A stretch of DNA of 64,000 nucleotides from Nocardioides sp. 1609 (lineage in GTDB: Bacteria > Actinomycetota > Actinomycetes > Propionibacteriales > Nocardioidaceae). The position numbers were made by a program, and so were the translations under genes. Shown here piece by piece: positions 33,153 to 40,889 of the stretch. Position 1 is the stretch's first letter. Every line of letters begins with the position of its first letter. The notes beneath the pieces are model-generated. The model had not been told where the DNA came from and did not search any database. It worked only from the letters and a program-made list of their open reading frames with translations. The DNA lies in assembly GCF_004522105.1 (NCBI RefSeq), contig NZ_SPUJ01000008.1, forward strand, positions 170,636-234,635. The letters run 5' to 3'.

Positions 33153-33656
33153 ATGTCCTCCCTCGCCGTCGACGTCCGCGACGCCACGACCGCCGACCTC
33201 CCGAGCATCAAGGCGATCTACGACGTCCAGGTGCGCACCGCCCTGTCGACGTTCGACCTCGAGCCGGCGCCGTTGTCGTACTGGGAGCAGCGCCTGGCCC
33301 CTGGCCGCACCGGCGACCACCTGCTCGTCGCGACCCTCGACGGCGAGGTCGCCGGCTACGCGTACTCGTCGACCTACCGTCCCCGCCCCGCCTACGACCG
33401 CACCCGCGAGACGTCGGTCTACCTCGCCGAGCAGGCGCGCGGCCGCGGCGTCGGCCGCGCCCTCTACGACGTCCTGCTCGACCGGCTCGTCGCCGACGGG
33501 ATCCACACCGTCCTCGCGGTCGTGGCGGTGCCGAACCCGGCGAGCGAGGCCCTGCACCGCGCGTGCGGGTTCGAGCGGGTCGGCCTGCTCCCGGAGGTCG
33601 GGCACAAGCTCGGCCGGTGGGTCGACACCGCGCTCTTCGCGCGGGTGCACCGCTGA
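33153..33656 (+). CDS. GNAT-family acetyltransferase (phosphinothricin-type)
   Basis: A 167-residue GNAT protein with VRDATTADLPSIKAIYDVQVRTALSTFD, GEVAGYAYSSTYRPRPAYDRTRETSVYLAEQARGRGVGRALYDVLLDRLV (including the RGRGVGRAL acetyl-CoA loop), NPASEALHRACGFERVGLLPEVGHKLGRWVD. This is the phosphinothricin N-acetyltransferase-like subgroup, in which methionine sulfone/sulfoximine are frequent substrates. Start at ATG 33153 after GGATT; divergent from the DinB gene. Confidence 0.82.
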   Translation: MSSLAVDVRDATTADLPSIKAIYDVQVRTALSTFDLEPAPLSYWEQRLAPGRTGDHLLVATLDGEVAGYAYSSTYRPRPAYDRTRETSVYLAEQARGRGVGRALYDVLLDRLVADGIHTVLAVVAVPNPASEALHRACGFERVGLLPEVGHKLGRWVDTALFARVHR

Positions 33657-33761
33657 GGCCCGGCTCGTCGTCGTGGAGGGCAGCCAGGTGTCGTCGGGAT
33701 CGCAGGAGACCGTGACCGGTCTCGGACGGACCGTCCAGGTCGGCGACGGCGTGGTGGGCGC

Positions 33762-34286
33762 GTGAGGGTGGTCCTGGTCGAGGGCGCGAGCGACCGCGCC
33801 GCGGTCGAGGTGCTCGCGCGACGGCTCGGGGTCGGGCCGCTCGATGTCGTCGTCCTGCACGGCATCACCAACCTGCGCGCCCACCTGCGCGACCGGCCGC
33901 CCGGACCGGACGGGACGCTGCTCCTGCACGACGCCGCTGAGACCGCTCACGTCGAGCGCGTGCTCGCGCAGACCGGCCCGCCGGGTGGCGTGCGGCGCTT
34001 CGTGTGCGACGCCGACCTCGAGGACGAGCTGATCCGCGCCGTCGGCGTCCCCACGATGCTGGAGATCGTCGCCGCCCAGGGCGAGCGGACGGCGTACGAC
34101 CGGATGGCCCAGCAGCCCGCCCAGCGCGACCGGACCGACCACCAGCGGCTGCGGCGCTGGCTGGGCGCCCGCAGCGGGCACAAGCTCACCTACGCCACCC
34201 TGCTCGCCGAGGCGGTGCCGCTGGACGCCGTCCCGCCGCCGCTGCGCGACCTGCTGTCGCACGGCGAGGGTCTCGACTCGCGGTGA
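33762..34286 (+). CDS. TOPRIM-domain protein ending in a repeat element
   Basis: A 174-residue protein starting (GTG) VVLVEGASDRAAVEVLARRLG, a TOPRIM-type nucleotidyl motif with Glu, then VVVLHGITNLRAHL, HDAAETAHVERVL, and DADLEDELIRAVG, the DxD-like second metal motif of OLD/DnaG TOPRIM domains. The rest (RRWLGARSGHKLTYATLLAEAVPLDAVPPPLRDLL) has similarity to OLD-family C-terminal tails. No ATPase domain precedes it. The last five codons (GLDSR) and the stop lie within a copy of the dispersed palindromic repeat, so the original C terminus may have been replaced. Confidence 0.72.
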   Translation: MRVVLVEGASDRAAVEVLARRLGVGPLDVVVLHGITNLRAHLRDRPPGPDGTLLLHDAAETAHVERVLAQTGPPGGVRRFVCDADLEDELIRAVGVPTMLEIVAAQGERTAYDRMAQQPAQRDRTDHQRLRRWLGARSGHKLTYATLLAEAVPLDAVPPPLRDLLSHGEGLDSR

Positions 34287-34369
34287 CTCCGTCCCCGCGG
34301 CTCGACCACCGGAGAACTCGCCCGCTCCGGTGGTCGAGCCGGCGAGCGTCAGCGAGCCGAGTCGAGACC
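34269..34369 (+). repeat. Dispersed palindromic repeat, full-length copy
   Basis: Starts GGTCTCGACTCGCGGTGACT and ends GCGAGCCGAGTCGAGACC, the same ends as the array at the right edge, with inner arms GCGGCTCGACCACCGG and CCGGTGGTCGAGCC. The 12-bp outer arms are perfect inverted repeats. It overlaps the end of the TOPRIM gene and provides its stop codon (TGA in GGTGACT), and lies before the convergent HNH gene. Confidence 0.9.
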
Positions 34370-34381
34370 CACCGCGCCCCG

Positions 34382-34837
34382 TCAGCTCCAGGCCGCGACC
34401 TGGGCGCGGGTCGGGTGCCAGGGGTCGAGCCGCAGCCGCATGCCGGCCTCGGCGGGGGTGCGGTTGCCCTTGCGCTCGTTGCACGAGCCGCAGGCGGCGA
34501 CGGTGTTGAGCCAGGTCCAGGTGCCGCCGCGCGAGCGCGGGAGCAGGTGGTCGATGGTGTCGGCACGGCCGTTGCAGTAGGCGCAACGGTGCCGGTCGCG
34601 GGCCAGGACGCCGTGGCGCGTGTAGCCGGCGGGCCGGTAGAGCCACTTGGTGGCGACGTAGCGGACCAGCCGCAGCGCGCGCGGCCACTGGTAGGGACCG
34701 ATCATCCGCTCGGGGTGCGCCTCGTGGACGACGGCGACCTCGCGGACCAGCATCTTGACCGCGTGCTTAAAGCTGACCCGGCCGAGCGGCTCGAAGGAGG
34801 CGTTGTAGAGCAGCACCGTCCCCGTCAACGTGGTCAT
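34382..34837 (-). CDS. HNH endonuclease-like protein
   Basis: A 151-residue protein. An N-terminal region (VLLYNASFEPLGRVSFKHAVKML, RMIGPYQWPRALRLVRYV) precedes the HNH motif in RDRHRCAYCNGRADTIDHLLPRSRGGTWTWLNTVAACGSCNERKGNRTP. The motif includes a zinc CxxC pair (CAYC, CGSC) and His-Leu/Asn catalytic pattern (DHLLPRSRGG...N). It is typical of a chromosomal HNH family of actinobacteria of unknown cellular role. Start at the ATG giving MTTLTGTVLL. Confidence 0.85.
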   Translation of the reverse strand: MTTLTGTVLLYNASFEPLGRVSFKHAVKMLVREVAVVHEAHPERMIGPYQWPRALRLVRYVATKWLYRPAGYTRHGVLARDRHRCAYCNGRADTIDHLLPRSRGGTWTWLNTVAACGSCNERKGNRTPAEAGMRLRLDPWHPTRAQVAAWS

Positions 34838-34941
34838 GGGCGCCGCACCCCCTTCTGGGTCGATCCTAATCTGCGACGACGAGGTTCGGCGCGGATGAAC
34901 GACGCGTTGTCGAGGCGTGAACTCCCCGGGACGCTCAGCAC

Positions 34942-36660
34942 TCAGCGCGGGCGACGCACCCGGCCCTCGAGGCGGCCGGTCCACCACACCAGCGCCCGGT
35001 GGTCGTCGTAGGCCTCGCACATCCGCTCGGCCACGGCCAGCAGGGCGGCGTGCCGGACGTCGTCGGCGGCGTCCTGCGCGAGGCGGGCGAGCCGGGCGGC
35101 GTCGTCCCAGGCGGCGGTGTCGGCGGGCAGCGGGAGGTCGGCGACCTGGCCGGCGCTGAGCTTGATCGAGGTCACCGACAGGGCGGTGCCGGCGTACCGG
35201 GCGGCGGCGAGCGCGACGACCGGCGGGGCCAGCAGCACCGCGAGGGCGTGCCACAGCCGGTCGACCGGCGGCGAGAGCGACAGCACCGGCACCGACGGCA
35301 GCCAGGTGCCGTCGCGGTCGACCACCGCCTCGATCACCCGTCCCTGGGTGGCGACCAGGACCTTCGGCACCAGCCGGCGTGCGACCCACGCCGAGAGCGT
35401 GCCGTCGGCGTGCAGGGCGTCGAGGTCGACGGTCGGGGCGCCGAACGACCGCTTCGCGAAGCGGGTCGGCGCCTCGCCCCACCGGCAGCGGGCGGGGTCG
35501 ATGAGGCCCGAGGTGACCAGCGGCGACCCGGCGCCGCCGTCGCGGACGAAGGGCACCAGGCCGTAGTACTGGTCACGGAAGTCGCCGTGGCACGAGCCGA
35601 GGTCGCCGAGCACGCCCGCGCTCCGCGGCCGCACGGGCGGGACGCCGAGCGCCGGGGCCGCGAGGGCGCCCCACTCCCCCTCGGGCAGGACGACGTCCGG
35701 GCCGGGCACGGCGTCCGGGCCGGTCCAGGTCGGCACGGGCCCCTGCTGCGCCGCGACCGTGACGACCGGCGCGCAGGTGCGCACCGGCGTCCCGGCGAAG
35801 ACCGGGGTCGTCGACGTCCAGAACGCCGTCACCGCACCCCGCTCGCGGACGGCGGCGCGCACCCGCCCCGCGTCGCGCGCGGCGAGCACCGACAGCGGCT
35901 GCACCAGCGCGACCACGCCCCCGGGGCGCACCAGGCCCAGCGAGTGGTGGAGGAACGCCGCGCTGGTGTCGGTGTAGGCCCCCAGCCCGGCCGCACCGCT
36001 GAGCCCGGCCGAGGTCCGCCCGGCCGTGCGGCTGCGCAACTGGCCGAGGAACGGCGGGTTGCCGACCACCGCGTCGTACGGCGCCGCCGGGTGCTCGCCG
36101 AGGCCGTCAGCGACCCGGACGGTGCGCTCGAGGACCGCCGGCTCGACGTCCGGGACCGCGAGGCGGAGCCGCAGCCGGGCGATGGCGACCGCCACGGGGT
36201 CGAGGTCGGTGCCGTGGACCCGGTCGATAGCGCCCGGCCCCAGCCGGTGCAGGGCCGCGAGCAGCACGTTGCCGGTGCCGCAGGCCGGGTCGAGCACCCG
36301 GGGCGCCGGCCCGTCCGGGGCCCGGTCGAGCGCCCGGTCGAGCGCCCGGTCGAGCGCCCGGTCGAGCGCCCGGTCGAGGAGCCAGTCGACGAGGGGCGCG
36401 GGCGTGTAGAACGAGCCCGAGCGGCCGCGGTCGTCGAGCAGCGCCTCGTGCACGACGCCCAGCTCCTCGGCGGCCGCCGGGTCGCGCCAGGGCGCCAGGA
36501 CGTCGTCCGCGAGGCCGGGCGGGGCACCGCCCAGCCCGTGGGCGGCGGCGACGGTCGCGAGGACGGCGTCCCAGGCGGCGGTCCGGGAGCCGAGCGCGGC
36601 CTCGACGGTCAGCACCGCTTCGCACAGGCCCCCCACGGTCGACACTGTCACGACGCGCAC
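34942..36660 (-). CDS. Solitary N6-adenine DNA methyltransferase
   Basis: A 572-residue gamma-type methyltransferase. SGSFYTPAPLVDWLLDRA (motif X-like region, residues 80-97) is followed by four DRAL units (96-113), then motif I VLDPACGTGN (122-131), acidic TDLDPVAV, and motif IV NPPF (201-204), the mark of N6-adenine methylases. The C-terminal half resembles the target-recognition part of Eco57I-type enzymes. No restriction subunit is nearby, so it is probably an orphan or a BREX/other-system stray. The tandem repeat is in frame, so copy-number change would alter a linker rather than switch the gene off. Confidence 0.82.
   Translation of the reverse strand: MRVVTVSTVGGLCEAVLTVEAALGSRTAAWDAVLATVAAAHGLGGAPPGLADDVLAPWRDPAAAEELGVVHEALLDDRGRSGSFYTPAPLVDWLLDRALDRALDRALDRALDRAPDGPAPRVLDPACGTGNVLLAALHRLGPGAIDRVHGTDLDPVAVAIARLRLRLAVPDVEPAVLERTVRVADGLGEHPAAPYDAVVGNPPFLGQLRSRTAGRTSAGLSGAAGLGAYTDTSAAFLHHSLGLVRPGGVVALVQPLSVLAARDAGRVRAAVRERGAVTAFWTSTTPVFAGTPVRTCAPVVTVAAQQGPVPTWTGPDAVPGPDVVLPEGEWGALAAPALGVPPVRPRSAGVLGDLGSCHGDFRDQYYGLVPFVRDGGAGSPLVTSGLIDPARCRWGEAPTRFAKRSFGAPTVDLDALHADGTLSAWVARRLVPKVLVATQGRVIEAVVDRDGTWLPSVPVLSLSPPVDRLWHALAVLLAPPVVALAAARYAGTALSVTSIKLSAGQVADLPLPADTAAWDDAARLARLAQDAADDVRHAALLAVAERMCEAYDDHRALVWWTGRLEGRVRRPR
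36322..36378 (-). repeat. 12-bp tandem repeat inside the methylase gene
   Basis: CCGGTCGAGCGC on the plus strand is repeated four times exactly, followed by nine bases of a fifth copy. It encodes the repeated DRAL tetrapeptide just before the SAM-binding motif. The unit is a multiple of three, so slippage would change protein length in steps of four residues. Confidence 0.92.
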
Positions 36661-36687
36661 TCTAGGTGGGCCGTGCCGACCGTGTTA

Positions 36688-36702
36688 TAGTCAAAATGAC
36701 TA
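36688..36702. promoter_or_regulatory. NrtR-type operator before pncB
   Basis: TAGTCA-AAA-TGACTA, a perfect 6-bp palindrome with three-base spacer, ends 17 bp before the pncB ATG. It resembles the operators reported for actinobacterial NrtR. The regulator's gene is third in the operon, so this would be an autoregulated NAD-salvage operon. The palindrome itself is certain; the protein assignment is inference. Confidence 0.75.
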
Positions 36703-36718
36703 CAAGCCAGGAGCGCAG

Positions 36719-38065
36719 ATGACCCTCCCACCCGACACACCGGACCTGACGGTCTCCCCGGGACTGCTGACCGACCGCTACGAGCTGACCATGCTCACCT
36801 CGTTCGTCACCGACGGCAGCGCCGACCACCCCGCGGTGTTCGAGGCGTTCGCCCGCCGGCTCCCCGAGGGGCGGCGCTACGGCGTCCTCGGCGGCCTCGG
36901 CCGGCTGCTGCCGATGATCGAGCGGTTCACCTTCGGCGCCGACGAGATCGCGTGGCTGCTCGGCGACGGCGTCATCAACGAGGCGACCGCCGACTACCTG
37001 CGGGACTTCCGGTTCAGCGGTGACATCGACGCCTACCCCGAGGGCGACCTGTACTTTCCCGGCAGCCCGGTGTTCAGCGTCCGGTGCACGCTCGGCGAGG
37101 GCGTGCTGCTCGAGACGCTCGTGCTCAGCGTGCTCAACCACGACAGCGCGATCGCCAGCGCCGCCGCCCGGATGGCGGTCGCGGCCGGGGGCCGGCCGCT
37201 GGTCGAGATGGGCAGCCGGCGCACCCACGAGGAGGCCGCGGTCGCCGTCGCCCGGGTCGCCTACGTCGCCGGGTTCGCCTCCACCAGCAACCTCGCCGCC
37301 GGACGACGCCACGGCGTCCCGACCGTCGGCACGGCGGCCCACGCGTTCACGCTGGCCCACACCTCCGAGGTAGAGGCGTTCCGCAGCCAGGTCGCCGCGC
37401 AGGGCGTCGGCACCACGCTGCTCGTCGACACCTACGACACCGCGCAGGGCATCCGCAACGCGGTCGAGGTCGCCGGCACCGGCCTCGGCGCCGTCCGCAT
37501 CGACTCGGGCGACCTCGCCGACGAGGCGACCGCGGCCCGCAGGCTGCTCGACGAGCTGGGCGCCACCGGCACCCGGATCACCGCGACCAGCGACATCGAC
37601 GAGTACGTCATCACCGCGCTCGCCGACGCCCCCATCGACGGGTACGGCGTCGGCACCCGCGTCGCGACCGGCTCCGGCCACCCGACCGCCAGCATGGTCT
37701 ACAAGCTCGTCGCGGTCGCCGACTCACCCGACGGGCCGCTGCGGCCGGTGGCGAAGAAGTCGCACGACAAGGTCTCGGTCGGAGGTCGCAAGACGGCCTA
37801 CCGCAGCCACGACGACGGCGTCCTGACCGGCGAGTGGTTCGTGACCGACGAGGCGGCTCCCGCCGACGCGACGCCGGTGCAGGTGGCCGCCGTCCGGGCC
37901 GGCCGCACCGTGCACTCCCCCGACCTCGAGACGGTGCGCGCCCACTGCGCCGCCGCGCTCGCCACCCTGCCCGCCGAGGCGCGCAGCGTCTCCGGGGGCG
38001 CCCCCTACCTCACCGTCACCAGCGAGGCCACCAGCCCCGCACCAGCCGAAGGAGCAACGTCATGA
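36719..38065 (+). CDS. pncB: Nicotinate phosphoribosyltransferase
   Basis: A 448-residue enzyme that makes nicotinate mononucleotide from nicotinate, PRPP and ATP in NAD salvage. Seen: GLLTDRYELTML, FEAFARRLPEGRRYGVLGGLGRLLPMIERF, the His-containing active-site block SRRTHEEAAVAVARVAYVAGFASTSN, GTAAHAFTLAHTSE, LLVDTYDTAQGIRNAVE, and VRIDSGDLADEA with the DSGD phosphate motif. Length fits the family. The stop overlaps pncA (ATGA). Regulation: the palindrome at 36688. Confidence 0.92.
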   Translation: MTLPPDTPDLTVSPGLLTDRYELTMLTSFVTDGSADHPAVFEAFARRLPEGRRYGVLGGLGRLLPMIERFTFGADEIAWLLGDGVINEATADYLRDFRFSGDIDAYPEGDLYFPGSPVFSVRCTLGEGVLLETLVLSVLNHDSAIASAAARMAVAAGGRPLVEMGSRRTHEEAAVAVARVAYVAGFASTSNLAAGRRHGVPTVGTAAHAFTLAHTSEVEAFRSQVAAQGVGTTLLVDTYDTAQGIRNAVEVAGTGLGAVRIDSGDLADEATAARRLLDELGATGTRITATSDIDEYVITALADAPIDGYGVGTRVATGSGHPTASMVYKLVAVADSPDGPLRPVAKKSHDKVSVGGRKTAYRSHDDGVLTGEWFVTDEAAPADATPVQVAAVRAGRTVHSPDLETVRAHCAAALATLPAEARSVSGGAPYLTVTSEATSPAPAEGATS

Positions 38066-38631
38066 AGGCACTCATCGTCGTCGACGTGCAGAACGACTTC
38101 GTCGAGGGCGGCTCGCTCGCCGTCGACGGCGGCCGGGCCGTCGCGACCGCGATCACCGCGCACCTCGCCGCCCACGCGGGCGACTACGCCGCCGTCGTCG
38201 CCTCGCGCGACTGGCACGACGCCCACGGCACCAACGACGGCCACTTCGCCGAACCGGGCACCGACCCCGACTACGTGCACACCTGGCCGGTCCACTGCGT
38301 GTCGACCACCGAGGGCAGCGACTACGCCCCCGAGCTGGTCACCGACGCGATCACCCACCACGTCCGCAAGGGCATGGGCGAGGCCGCCTACAGCGCCTTC
38401 GAGGGCGTCACGACCGACGGCGTCCCGCTGCCCGACCTGCTCGACCAGCTCGGTGTGACCGAGGTCGACGTCGTCGGGATCGCCACCGACTACTGCGTGC
38501 GTGCCACGGTGCTCGACGCCCGCCGGCACGGCCTGGCCGTGCACCTGCTCCCCGGCATGCACGCCGGGGTCGCGCCCGGCTCGAGCGCGACCGCGCTGCG
38601 CGAGATGACCGACGCGGGGGCCACGGCATGA
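38062..38631 (+). CDS. pncA: Nicotinamidase
   Basis: A 189-residue isochorismatase-fold hydrolase that converts nicotinamide to nicotinate, the substrate of the preceding enzyme. The catalytic triad is Asp8 (VVDVQNDF), Lys103 (VRKG) and Cys145 (TDYCV). SRDWHDAHG (48-56) carries the metal site (Asp50, His52, His55-type). ATIVDTY-like blocks are replaced by ATDYCVRATVLDA, as expected. It overlaps pncB and nrtR by four bases each. Confidence 0.92.
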   Translation: MKALIVVDVQNDFVEGGSLAVDGGRAVATAITAHLAAHAGDYAAVVASRDWHDAHGTNDGHFAEPGTDPDYVHTWPVHCVSTTEGSDYAPELVTDAITHHVRKGMGEAAYSAFEGVTTDGVPLPDLLDQLGVTEVDVVGIATDYCVRATVLDARRHGLAVHLLPGMHAGVAPGSSATALREMTDAGATA

Positions 38632-39389
38632 GCACCCCCGAGAACCGGCGCACCTACACCTCCGAGCACCCCCCGTTCGCCGTCACCGTCGACCTCGCGG
38701 TCTTCACCATCCGCGACGGCGCCCTCGCGGTGCTCCTCGTCGAGCGCGGCGCCGAGCCGTACGCCGGCTCGTGGGCCCTGCCGGGCGGCTTCGTCGAGCC
38801 CGACGAGGACGCCGAGACGGCCGCCTGGCGCGAGCTGCGGGAGGAGACCGGGGTCGACCGGTTCGAGGGCCACCTCGAGCAGCTGCGCACCTACTCCGCC
38901 CCCGACCGCGACCCCCGCATGCGCGTCGTGTCGGTCGCCCACGTCGCCTTCGCGCCCGACCTGCCGGAGCCCTCGGCCGGCTCGGACGCCGCCGGCGCGC
39001 GCTGGTGGGCCGTCGACGACGTCCTGCCCGGCCAGGCGGACCAGGCCGGCCCGGACGCGCCCGTCCTGGCCTTCGACCACGCCGAGATCCTCACCGACGC
39101 CCGCGAGCGGATCCGCGCCAAGCTCGAGTACACGACGCTCGCGCTCGACTTCGTCGCCGAGCCGTTCACCCTCCCCGAGCTGCGCCGGGTCTACACCGCC
39201 GTCTGGGGCACCCCGCCCGACCTCGGCAACTTCCGCCGCAAGGTGCTCGGCACCGACGGCTTCGTCGTCGCCACCGACGACCCGCGCCCCGGCAGCCCGG
39301 GCGGTGCCGGCGGACGCCCGGCGCTGCTCTACCGGCGCGGCACCGCCACCGAGGTCCAGCCGCCGATGCTCCGGCCCGCGCTGGGGTGA
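38628..39389 (+). CDS. nrtR: NrtR-type Nudix transcriptional regulator
   Basis: A 253-residue protein. Residues 15-150 form a Nudix domain with a full Nudix box, GFVEPDEDAETAAWRELREE then TGV (54-76), so the hydrolase site may be intact rather than lost. Residues 165-240 are a winged helix, FTLPELRRVYTAVWGTPPDLGNFRRKVLGTDGFV, which would bind DNA. NrtR regulators repress NAD biosynthesis genes and are released by ADP-ribose. The position in the operon and the palindrome upstream support autoregulation. Confidence 0.88.
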   Translation: MSTPENRRTYTSEHPPFAVTVDLAVFTIRDGALAVLLVERGAEPYAGSWALPGGFVEPDEDAETAAWRELREETGVDRFEGHLEQLRTYSAPDRDPRMRVVSVAHVAFAPDLPEPSAGSDAAGARWWAVDDVLPGQADQAGPDAPVLAFDHAEILTDARERIRAKLEYTTLALDFVAEPFTLPELRRVYTAVWGTPPDLGNFRRKVLGTDGFVVATDDPRPGSPGGAGGRPALLYRRGTATEVQPPMLRPALG

Positions 39390-39469
39390 ACGGCGCCGGG
39401 CGGGTTTGCCCGCACCCGCCCGGTGACAGCCTCCTGGGACCACCCCGCCCCGTCACTCTGGGAGTCCAC

Positions 39470-40822
39470 GTGCGTCGTACCGTCTCGTTGCTCGTCCCGC
39501 TCGCCCTGGCCGTCGCGGCGGTGGCCGCCCCGCCGACCCCGGCCGGGGCTGCACCGGCGGACCCCCCGACCTGCCAGGGCCGGCCCGCCACGATCGTCGG
39601 CGGCGACGACGTCGCCCTGGAGGGCACCGCCGGGGACGACGTCATCGTGTCCGCCGGGAGCAGCTCGGTCACCGGGTTCGCCGGCGACGACCTGGTCTGC
39701 GTCACCGGGCCGCGCTTCCAGACCGTCACCGTCAGCGGCGACGACGGCGACGACGTCCTGGTCGTCCTGGCCCACCGGGCCGAGACGTACCTGTATCCCG
39801 GCGCCGGGAGCGACCTCGTGCTCGGCGGTAACGGGCGCGACCACGTGCGGATCGCGCGCTCCCCCACCGGTGCGACCGAGCTCGACCGGGTCCGGACGGC
39901 GGCCGGCCCCGACCAGGTCCACCACGACGGCTCCCGCTTCGACGGCGGCGGCGTCCTCCCGGCGACCGACGTCGACCTCGGCAGCAGCAGCGACCAGGTC
40001 AGCCTCGAGCCGCTGCTCGCCGAGATCCCCGACCGGACGACCATCCGGCCCGGCGCGGGCGACCACGACCGTCTCCAGCTCGTCGCCCTGTCCACCTCCC
40101 GGGTGCGTCTCGACCTCCGCACCAGCACCCTCGAGGTCGACGGCGTGGAGCTCGCCGGAGACTGGGGCGGCTTCGACGCGCACGAGGTCCGGTTCGGTCC
40201 GCGGAGGGGAAGCGCTCGCGCCGAGGTGATCGGCACGCCGGGTGCCGACCGGGTCACCGTCGGGGGCGCCCGCTCGGTCGACATCGCGCTCGGCGGCGGC
40301 GACGACCGGCTCGAGCTCGACAACGCCGGCATCCACCGCGGCCGGGTCGACGCCGGCGCCGGCACCGACCACCTGGTCGCGGCCGCCCACCCCTACCGGC
40401 GCCAGCGCCCGCTGGTCGACCTGGCCCGCGGCGTGCTCAGCCGCGTCGGTGCGGGCACCGCGACGCCGACCACCCGGCTCGCGCGGTTCGAGGGCGCCTC
40501 CCTCGACGCCCAGTACGGCGGCCTCCTGGTCGGCGACCGCCGCCCGAACGTCCTGCAGGCGGTGTGCGGGACCGTGCGCGGAGGCGGTGGCGCCGACACG
40601 ATCGAGGGCGTCTGGATCTCGATCTCCGGCCGCGGGCCGGCGGGCCGGACCTGCTACGACCCCTCGCTCGGGTTCCGGGGCGAGGGCGGACGCGGCGCCG
40701 ACGACCTCGTCGGCACCACCACCGACGACGTCCTCCTCGGCGGACCGGGCCGCGACCGGACCCGGGGGCGGGCCGGCCGCGACCGGTGCGTCGCCGAGGT
40801 GAGGACCACCTGCGAGCGCTGA
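39470..40822 (+). CDS. Secreted RTX-like (calcium-binding repeat) protein
   Basis: A 450-residue exported protein. Signal peptide MRRTVSLLVPLALAVAAVAAPPTPAGA (GTG start). The mature part has many short Gly/Asp-rich turns such as GGDDVALEGTAGDDVIV, GDDGDDVLVV, GAGSDLVLGGNGRDH, GGGDDRLELDNAG, GGGGADTIEG and GRGADDLVGTTTDDVLLGGPGRDR, i.e. imperfect RTX nonapeptides that bind Ca2+ in beta-rolls. The four cysteines form likely disulfides. There is no catalytic domain in view, so adhesion, matrix or self-association are possible roles. Confidence 0.8.
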   Translation: MRRTVSLLVPLALAVAAVAAPPTPAGAAPADPPTCQGRPATIVGGDDVALEGTAGDDVIVSAGSSSVTGFAGDDLVCVTGPRFQTVTVSGDDGDDVLVVLAHRAETYLYPGAGSDLVLGGNGRDHVRIARSPTGATELDRVRTAAGPDQVHHDGSRFDGGGVLPATDVDLGSSSDQVSLEPLLAEIPDRTTIRPGAGDHDRLQLVALSTSRVRLDLRTSTLEVDGVELAGDWGGFDAHEVRFGPRRGSARAEVIGTPGADRVTVGGARSVDIALGGGDDRLELDNAGIHRGRVDAGAGTDHLVAAAHPYRRQRPLVDLARGVLSRVGAGTATPTTRLARFEGASLDAQYGGLLVGDRRPNVLQAVCGTVRGGGGADTIEGVWISISGRGPAGRTCYDPSLGFRGEGGRGADDLVGTTTDDVLLGGPGRDRTRGRAGRDRCVAEVRTTCER

Positions 40823-40889
40823 GACCCGGCCGCGCGGGCGACCCCCTCGGGCGATGGGGAGTGTCGGTGGTCTGAGGAAGACTGTCGCC

